Source of the DNA: CAZPWQ01 sp964590495
GTDB lineage: Bacteria; Bacteroidota; Rhodothermia; Balneolales; Balneolaceae
DNA length: 11,396 bases
Direction of reading: 5' to 3'
Assembly: GCA_964590495.1 (NCBI GenBank)
Contig: CAZPWQ010000110.1
Location: 1-11,396, forward strand
The notes beneath the pieces are model-generated. The model saw only the letters and a program-made list of their open reading frames with translations, ran no database searches and was not told the DNA's origin. Every line of letters starts with the position of its first letter. The first letter of the stretch is position 1. Position numbers and translations under genes: made by a program. This document shows positions 1 to 4,382 of the stretch, piece after piece.

Positions 1-60
1 GAACAGTGAACAATGAACAGTGTGTCAATGAGCAGTGAAGCAGTAGACTGTGAACAGTGG
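1..60. repeat. Degenerate heptamer tandem repeat (GAACAGT type)
   Basis: Period-7 array: GAACAGT (1-7), GAACAAT (8-14), GAACAGT (15-21), then degenerate units 22-51 and a further GAACAGT at 52-58. A near copy, GAACAGA, lies at 82-88 and an isolated GAACAGT at 507-513. The first 16 bases recur exactly at 11361-11376. It resembles the short tandemly repeated repetitive (STRR) heptamers known from cyanobacterial and some Bacteroidota intergenic regions; that comparison is from memory. The array may extend left of the window. Confidence 0.8.
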
Positions 61-64
61 CGGT

Positions 65-254
65 AGGCGGCGGCAGTTGGTGAACAGAAACCTTCACAGC
101 TATAGTTTGCCGCCTGAATTTATCTTCCGTTAGGAAGAACTGGTTGGTAGAACAGCAAAGCTACCCAACAAATTGACACGTTCCGTAGGAACGTCTGGTG
201 ACCAGGCGATTGTGAACGATGCCCCTCCGGAATAGAAGCCCGATAATAATCGGG
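65..254. repeat. Hairpin-rich extragenic element with TTCCGT(T)AGGAA cores
   Basis: A non-coding cluster of inverted repeats. AGGCGGC (65-71) pairs with GCCGCCT (109-115). CTTCC/GGAAG (124-128/133-137) closes a GTTA loop. GTTGGTAG (143-150) pairs with CTACCCAAC (161-169) with one bulge. ACGTTCC/GGAACGT (178-184/188-194) has a GTA loop. CTGGT-G-ACCAG lies at 195-205. CCCGAT/ATCGGG (239-244/249-254) has an AATA loop. Two hairpins share the core TTCCGT(T)AGGAA, which suggests one element built from related units. I recall TTCCGTAGGAA hairpins as multicopy intergenic repeats in Bacteroidota, but could not check this. No open frame with protein-like composition is visible. Confidence 0.6.
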
Positions 255-539
255 ACAGGCACGGATAACGCAGATCGCCGGAATAATTCGGATTGTGAGA
301 ATTAAGAATTCAACATTTAAAATTTACAATTAACAAATCCTGCCTTGTTAAACCCGCCCGACCGCAAAACCAGCGGCCGGACGGAAGGGTTTCCCGTATC
401 CCTTCCTCCCTTGAAACAATAGTTACTGCTGCATGTTGAAGTGTATAATATGACAGAATCCATCCCCGATGATAAATGACAATTTAGAAAGTTAGCCGGG
501 GTATTTGAACAGTAACTCAAATCGCCGTGTTTTCGTTAT
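255..539. other. Non-coding leader upstream of the Wzi-type gene
   Basis: This holds no credible gene. Positions 298-335 are AT-rich, with repeated AATT/TTAAA words. A 7-bp stem GGAAGGG/CCCTTCC (383-389/400-406) has a 10-nt loop and no T-tract, so it is not a good terminator. TATAAT occurs at 444-449 but no matching -35 element lies at the right distance. GAACAGT at 507-513 is a stray copy of the heptamer. The promoter of the downstream gene must lie here, but I cannot place it. Confidence 0.5.
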
Positions 540-2000
540 ATGGAAAATAGACAGATACAATTTCATCCGAAAATAAACTTCGCCGGCATATCCTTCCTTA
601 TTTCGATTATGCTCCTTTTCATGATCGGGCTCACCATTGATAATGCCAACGCACAGGATAACAGCCTCAATTATGAAATCCGTTCCGCTGTTTATGCAGG
701 CCTGGACGGGTCCCTGCCTTTCTGGTTTCACTCCAATGTAAACGGGAAGGTTGATCCCTCAGGCACCAACATTTTAAATGAGATGTCGCTCGACAAAACA
801 TTCTTGGAAAGGGGACCGGTGTCGCTGAAGGCGGCAGGCAATGTGATATACCGGATCTCCGGTAATTTCAACTCCCCTTACCTGTCTGAACTGTACCTGC
901 AGGCCAGGGGATATGGATTGCAGCTTGATGCCGGACGTTTCCCTCAGACAGTCAGGTTGAATGACAATGATCTTTCGGCCGGCTCGATGATGGTTAGTAA
1001 CAATACTGTACCGATGCCGGGGATCAGCTTCTCGACGGTAGATTTTGTAAAATTACCTTTTTCCGACGGTGCAATCCGGTATAAGGCGATGTTCAGCCAC
1101 AACTGGTTTGAAAGCGATCGACACGTCAGCAGTCCGTATCTCCATAAAAAGTATATTTATCTGCGGGTGAATTCAGGACCTTTTTTCGCCACGGGAGGTA
1201 TCGTCCACAACGTGGTGTGGGCGGGAGAAGCCCCCGGCTTTGGACAACTGCCGAACTCCCTCAACGACTTCTTCCGGGTGATCACCGGGCTTGGTGCAGA
1301 TAAAACAAGCAATGTACCCGACGGAGAGGTCACCAATGTTATAGGCAATTCTCTGGCAGCCTATGAATTCGGGCTGACTTATAATGCGGATCATTACAGC
1401 ATCTCGTTGAACCGGCTTTTTTACCTTGAAGACAAAGTCTCTACCCGTTTCCGCAGTCCCTGGGACGGTGCTTGGGGTGCCAATCTTGATTTTCACGAAC
1501 ACAATCCAATACTGGATGCCGTCACCTATGAACATTTCAATACCAAACAGCAGGATGCCAAGAAGGGAGAGATTATTGGCCGCGCCAGCTATTATAACCA
1601 CTCGATCTACCGCAACGGGTGGACCTATAACGGCCGTGTTCTGGGACTTCCGCTTGCAAGGTATGATAAAGAAAAGGGACGCATAACCAGCAATATTATG
1701 GTGGGACATCATGTGGGATTTAAAGGTCGTTTTATCGACAACCTACAGTATAAGGTGTTTTTCACCTATGCCCGTCATTACGGGACGAAAAACGACCGTG
1801 TAAGCAACGGAGAGGTTATCCCGTTAAACGAACTGCGGAGGGACCAGTATTCATGGATACTGGACATCGGGTACGGATTCCGTAACCAGGAGGGGCTTGG
1901 GCTGAGTCTGAAGCTGGGATCCGATTTCGGTGAATTTTATGACACAAAACCAGCAGTGATGCTTGGGGTTAGCTGGTCAGGGGTTTTCAATGAACAATGA
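540..2000 (+). CDS. Capsule assembly Wzi family outer-membrane protein
   Basis: Predicted outer-membrane beta-barrel of the Wzi family, 486 residues. E. coli Wzi is a barrel lectin that holds group 1 capsule on the cell surface; Bacteroidota carry many family members outside capsule loci, mostly of unknown role. A signal peptide is visible: hydrophobic core at residues 14-32, then Ala-Asn-Ala (36-38) before Gln39. The mature N-terminus has the family-like Leu-Pro-Phe-Trp-Phe-His segment (59-64), followed by alternating aromatic/polar strands and a glycine-rich C-terminal strand. No Shine-Dalgarno precedes the ATG, but this start gives the complete signal peptide. The last codons and stop (GAA CAA TGA, 1992-2000) match the heptamer repeat at the window edges. 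No capsule export or glycosyltransferase gene lies nearby, so a capsule role is only family inference. Confidence 0.82.
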   Translation: MENRQIQFHPKINFAGISFLISIMLLFMIGLTIDNANAQDNSLNYEIRSAVYAGLDGSLPFWFHSNVNGKVDPSGTNILNEMSLDKTFLERGPVSLKAAGNVIYRISGNFNSPYLSELYLQARGYGLQLDAGRFPQTVRLNDNDLSAGSMMVSNNTVPMPGISFSTVDFVKLPFSDGAIRYKAMFSHNWFESDRHVSSPYLHKKYIYLRVNSGPFFATGGIVHNVVWAGEAPGFGQLPNSLNDFFRVITGLGADKTSNVPDGEVTNVIGNSLAAYEFGLTYNADHYSISLNRLFYLEDKVSTRFRSPWDGAWGANLDFHEHNPILDAVTYEHFNTKQQDAKKGEIIGRASYYNHSIYRNGWTYNGRVLGLPLARYDKEKGRITSNIMVGHHVGFKGRFIDNLQYKVFFTYARHYGTKNDRVSNGEVIPLNELRRDQYSWILDIGYGFRNQEGLGLSLKLGSDFGEFYDTKPAVMLGVSWSGVFNEQ

Positions 2001-2011
2001 ATAATATGGAG

Positions 2012-2025
2012 GATTCCCGGGAATC
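2012..2025. other. Perfect 14-bp palindrome between convergent genes
   Basis: GATTCCCGGGAATC is self-complementary and sits in the 35-bp gap between the stop of the Wzi-type gene and the stop of the convergent DksA-like gene. It could act as a weak bidirectional stop or a binding site, but has no T-tract on either side. Confidence 0.4.
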
Positions 2026-2035
2026 GAGCTGTTAT

Positions 2036-2458
2036 CTATACTTTCGGAGGCGGATTCACCGAGTCATCTTTTTCCCGGGCATCAACGCTGTACAATGCAT
2101 AGGGAATCGTTTCCAGACGTTCCTTCTGGATTTTTTCTCCGGTCTCCATACAAACACCGTAGGTTCTGTCATCAATACGGTCGAGAGCTACATTGATTTT
2201 TTTGATTTTGTCACGCTCACGTTCCATGAGCGTGTATAACGTTGTTCTCTCCTCCTCTTCGCTGCTGATATTGCCGTAATGATGGTCTGCCGAGGATTTT
2301 TCATCCTCTTTGTCACTTTCTATACTTTCGAGAGAACTTTTAATATTTTCAATTTCTTCCTCAGCCTGTTGTTTCTCTTCTTCCAGCAGTTCCTTGAAAT
2401 GATCCAGTTCACTTTGATTATAAGGCGTGCTGTTTATAGATGCGCTGTGTTTAGCCAT
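2036..2458 (-). CDS. TraR/DksA-family coiled-coil protein with degenerate zinc site
   Basis: A 140-residue member of the TraR/DksA family, which reaches into the RNA polymerase secondary channel and alters initiation, in E. coli together with ppGpp. Residues 14-95 are charged and heptad-like, fitting the long antiparallel coiled coil. Residues 100-127 match the zinc-finger region (Tyr-Gly-Val-Cys...Thr-Gly...Arg-Leu...Ile-Pro-Tyr-Ala), but only Cys103 of the four zinc ligands remains; the others align to Thr106, Ser124 and Ala127. As I recall this Cys-Thr-Ser-Ala pattern is usual for Bacteroidota members, so it is not decay. Aligned by the Arg-Glu-Arg segment, the E. coli tip residues Asp71, Asp74 and Ala76 fall on His60, Asn63 and Ser65, so classical DksA chemistry at the active site is doubtful. 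It lies downstream of the histone gene but beyond that gene's terminator, so it probably has its own promoter in 2459-2568. Confidence 0.8.
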   Translation of the reverse strand: MAKHSASINSTPYNQSELDHFKELLEEEKQQAEEEIENIKSSLESIESDKEDEKSSADHHYGNISSEEEERTTLYTLMERERDKIKKINVALDRIDDRTYGVCMETGEKIQKERLETIPYALYSVDAREKDDSVNPPPKV

Positions 2459-2568
2459 AACTAAGAATATTGGTTTTTGATGAATATTTTCCTCTCTTAT
2501 GACTATAACCGAATCATAACCTATATGATTTCAATCTTCATACCTGATTTTCTTTGAATATCAGAAAT

Positions 2569-2603
2569 AAAAAAAGCCGCTTTAATATCTTAAAGCGGCT
2601 TTT
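2569..2603 (-). terminator. Intrinsic terminator of the histone-like gene
   Basis: A perfect 13-bp inverted repeat (arms 2572-2584 and 2591-2603, core AGCCGCTTTA) encloses a 6-nt loop. On the minus strand it is followed by seven T (2569-2575 read in reverse, the first four within the arm). It lies 17 bp beyond the stop of the gene at 2621-2803. The T run is longer on the minus strand, so it primarily ends that transcript and separates it from the DksA-like gene. Confidence 0.88.
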
Positions 2604-2620
2604 AGATAATATTAAGTTGA

Positions 2621-2803
2621 TTACACTTTCCCAGTGTTTTTCCATTCCTGGATTTCCAAGCGAATTTCCTGCGCTTTTTTCTTCATTTCCTGAAGAGTTT
2701 TGCGGGCTCGGGTTCCGGCGGCTTTGTTGCCTTTATTGTAGAATTTATTGATATCCGGTTCCAGCTGATTTAGTAAATCATTCATTTCATCGTATCGGCT
2801 CAT
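2621..2803 (-). CDS. Histone H1-like (Hc1 family) DNA-binding protein
   Basis: A 60-residue, lysine-rich protein resembling the small Hc1-like histones common in Bacteroidota, named after the chlamydial nucleoid protein Hc1. The most diagnostic stretch is residues 21-35, Phe-Tyr-...-Gly-Asn-Lys-Ala-Ala-Gly-Thr-Arg-Ala-Arg-Lys, followed by an amphipathic basic helix (36-55: Leu-Gln-Glu-Met...Ala-Gln-Glu-Ile-Arg). The length is normal for the phylum; the alanine/lysine repeat tail of chlamydial Hc1 is absent. It presumably binds DNA or RNA non-specifically and compacts the nucleoid, but its function in this phylum is not well defined. It is a single-gene unit with a promoter candidate at 2880-2908 and its own terminator at 2569-2603. 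Confidence 0.82.
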   Translation of the reverse strand: MSRYDEMNDLLNQLEPDINKFYNKGNKAAGTRARKTLQEMKKKAQEIRLEIQEWKNTGKV

Positions 2804-2879
2804 TATGTAACTCCGTTTGATTAGTATTTACTGTGAAAACTCCTTCGACTACAAGCAATAATCCTGTATCGAATGGTCG

Positions 2880-2908
2880 AATCTAGGTATATGGAACTGA
2901 TCTGTCAA
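2880..2908 (-). promoter_or_regulatory. Candidate sigma-70-like promoter for the histone-like gene
   Basis: On the minus strand, TTGACA (2903-2908) is separated by exactly 17 bp from TAGATT (2880-2885), a 4-of-6 match to TATAAT. An A-rich tract (2921-2926 read in reverse) lies just upstream of TTGACA and could act as an UP element. Transcription would start near 2873, giving a leader of about 70 nt to the ATG at 2803. Bacteroidota housekeeping promoters usually have a different consensus, so this is a candidate only. Confidence 0.5.
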
Positions 2909-3001
2909 GTAAAAAGGGCCTTTTTTAACATATTATGCAGACTTTATGGCATTTTTGGGGGTTTTGGGCTTCTTTTTTGCCAATTTATAACCAAACAGCG
3001 A

Positions 3002-3658
3002 TTATTTTAGGGAAATTGTGCGGTTAAGATCAGGAATCTGATGAAAATCGCGTGCTGTGGTCAATCGGACTGTTAAATTCAGGCCGGTAAGGTCATCGGG
3101 TATCTGTTTCGTCCTGAAATTATCCTCCATCTCATTCCAGCTGATATTGGTGGGTTGAGTGTCATTTATTAATATTTCAGCCTCATCAGACTTCGAAAAT
3201 ATGATCAGTTCGTCAATATCTAACCGTTGATATAAAAACCGGGTCATTTCCGGAAGCGGAACCGGCACAGGTTTATTCTCTTTTTGATGAAAAACAAGCG
3301 TTGAAAGCAGCAGGGCAGGTTGATGTGGCAATTCCCCGAAAAAAGTCTGGTCCATATGTAACTTATCTTCATCATAAGTAATAAAATTTCGCCGGTAAGG
3401 ATTAATACCGATAGTGGAAGCACCTTCATCCGCAAAAAGGGCAATAAGTCTGTGATTCAGATCTTTTATACTGCGGACTTTGGCCTCATTTCTCATAACG
3501 CCGGTCTGGATAACCCTTTCCGTATATTCACTGTCACCGTGTAATATGACAGAGTGAATATCTTTTTTCTGATGTTCTGCCAGGGCACGGGCAAAGCTTT
3601 TCAGAAAAACGCCGTTGTCTAAATGTGCATAATCAAGTAGAGCCAGGTATCGCTTCAT
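3002..3658 (-). CDS. Amino-acid-kinase-fold-like protein, function unknown
   Basis: A 218-residue protein I do not recognise by name. The order of segments resembles the amino acid kinase fold (acetylglutamate kinase type): a first strand (3-9), a helix (17-31), strand plus His-Gly (36-41: Ser-Val-Ile-Leu-His-Gly), a region matching the lid helix (66-92: Leu-Asn-His-Arg-Leu-Ile-Ala-Leu...Gly-Ala...Ile-Gly-Ile), a strand at 115-122, and a C-terminal Glu-Leu-Ile-Ile-Phe-Ser-Lys-Ser-Asp segment (150-158) like the strand before the nucleotide site. The N-terminal Lys-x-Gly-Gly and the Gly-Gly-Gly after His are missing, so it may be a non-catalytic relative. The start at 3658 leaves 4 nt after the stop of the deaminase gene; the open frame continues upstream only by overlapping that gene. 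It is the last gene of the operon, with no strong terminator seen in 2909-3001. Confidence 0.5.
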   Translation of the reverse strand: MKRYLALLDYAHLDNGVFLKSFARALAEHQKKDIHSVILHGDSEYTERVIQTGVMRNEAKVRSIKDLNHRLIALFADEGASTIGINPYRRNFITYDEDKLHMDQTFFGELPHQPALLLSTLVFHQKENKPVPVPLPEMTRFLYQRLDIDELIIFSKSDEAEILINDTQPTNISWNEMEDNFRTKQIPDDLTGLNLTVRLTTARDFHQIPDLNRTISLK

Positions 3659-3662
3659 TATA

Positions 3663-4382
3663 TCAGGAATTGGTATCTGATTTTTTAAGGGTGGTTGAAT
3701 GAAAACTATAAGGTAACAGGTCCCGGGTGAAATAGGACGATTTGGAGCGGTCGGCGTGATATAAATGAATTCGGCCCCGGGGCAGGTGTTCCAGGATAAC
3801 CTGTCGGCAGGCGCCGCAGGGACTGCTGAACTCACCCTCACGGGTGTGAATGTGCATCGACGAAAACATTTGAGCCCCGTTGGAAATCGCCTTGACGAGA
3901 GCTACCCGTTCGGCGCACATACCCATATTCCACGACGAGCACTCAATATTTACACCGCTGAACAATCCTATATCAGTCTCAAGAACAACAGATACCGGGA
4001 AATCGGACTGGACAGTAACAGCCTTATCCAGCAGTTTTTGTAAAAAATTACCGATCTGCACATCCGGTACTGCGGTCAGATCTTCCAATGAGATTCCGGG
4101 GTGAATTTTGTCATTAAGTTTCTTCATCCGGATGTCATACTCTCTCTGCCAGAACGGGAGTTGTGTATCATCACTGCCGGATACCAGTAACACTTCGGGT
4201 TGATCACCTTCACTCAGGCAGCTGAAAATAGCGCTCTGTGCAGCGTTTATTGTCAGCGGATAAGCGATGTTTTCCACGCGTACGCCGGCATAATGGCGCC
4301 CCTCACGGCTTTGGACAACTGCAATGGAGGTTTCCCCTGAGTAGGGGGTATAGCAGTGTGTGAGAAGCTTTTCTGTATCCAT
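3663..4382 (-). CDS. cdd: Two-domain cytidine deaminase, N-terminal copy zinc-less
   Basis: Hydrolytic deamination of cytidine and deoxycytidine to uridine (pyrimidine salvage, cytoplasm). The C-terminal half (about 105-229) is a full catalytic domain: Gly-Val-Asn-Ile-Glu (143-147), Cys-Ala-Glu (156-158; zinc ligand and proton-shuttle Glu158) and Pro-Cys-Gly-Ala-Cys (188-192; two zinc ligands), ending in the family-like Leu-Leu-Pro segment (222-224). The N-terminal half (1-90) is a second, degenerate copy: it keeps Tyr-Thr-Pro-Tyr-Ser (11-15) and Gly-Val-Arg-Val-Glu-Asn (33-38), but the Cys-Ala-Glu position reads Asn46-Ala47-Ala48 and the Pro-Cys-x-x-Cys position reads Pro76-Phe77...Arg80. 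At 239 residues it is far longer than the usual 130-160 residue tetrameric enzyme and nearer the 294-residue E. coli dimer, in which the catalytic domain is N-terminal. The ATG overlaps the preceding TAA (TAATG), implying translational coupling. Confidence 0.85.
   Translation of the reverse strand: MDTEKLLTHCYTPYSGETSIAVVQSREGRHYAGVRVENIAYPLTINAAQSAIFSCLSEGDQPEVLLVSGSDDTQLPFWQREYDIRMKKLNDKIHPGISLEDLTAVPDVQIGNFLQKLLDKAVTVQSDFPVSVVLETDIGLFSGVNIECSSWNMGMCAERVALVKAISNGAQMFSSMHIHTREGEFSSPCGACRQVILEHLPRGRIHLYHADRSKSSYFTRDLLPYSFHSTTLKKSDTNS

Noticed and set aside
1..60. Heptamer array as a CRISPR
   Set aside because: Units are 7 bp, directly adjacent and degenerate, without spacers or cas genes.
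444..449. TATAAT as a -10 element for the Wzi-type gene
   Set aside because: The hexamer 17 bp upstream (AGTTAC) does not resemble a -35, and the phylum generally uses a different promoter consensus.
464..501. CCCCG/CGGGG stem before the Wzi-type gene as a riboswitch
   Set aside because: Only five pairs around a 28-nt loop, with no conserved aptamer motif that I recognise.
1173..1712. A 179-codon open frame antisense to the Wzi-type gene
   Set aside because: Composition follows the opposite-strand gene; no domain, signal peptide or motif is recognisable.
2911..2926. AAAAAGGGCCTTTTTT as terminator of the three-gene operon
   Set aside because: The GC core forms the turn, leaving only an A-T stem; it is also better explained as the A-rich tract before a promoter.
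3659..3841. N-terminal extension of the kinase-fold-like gene by 61 codons
   Set aside because: It lies wholly inside the cytidine deaminase coding region in another frame, has no family resemblance, and the ATG at 3658 fits a normal operon spacing.
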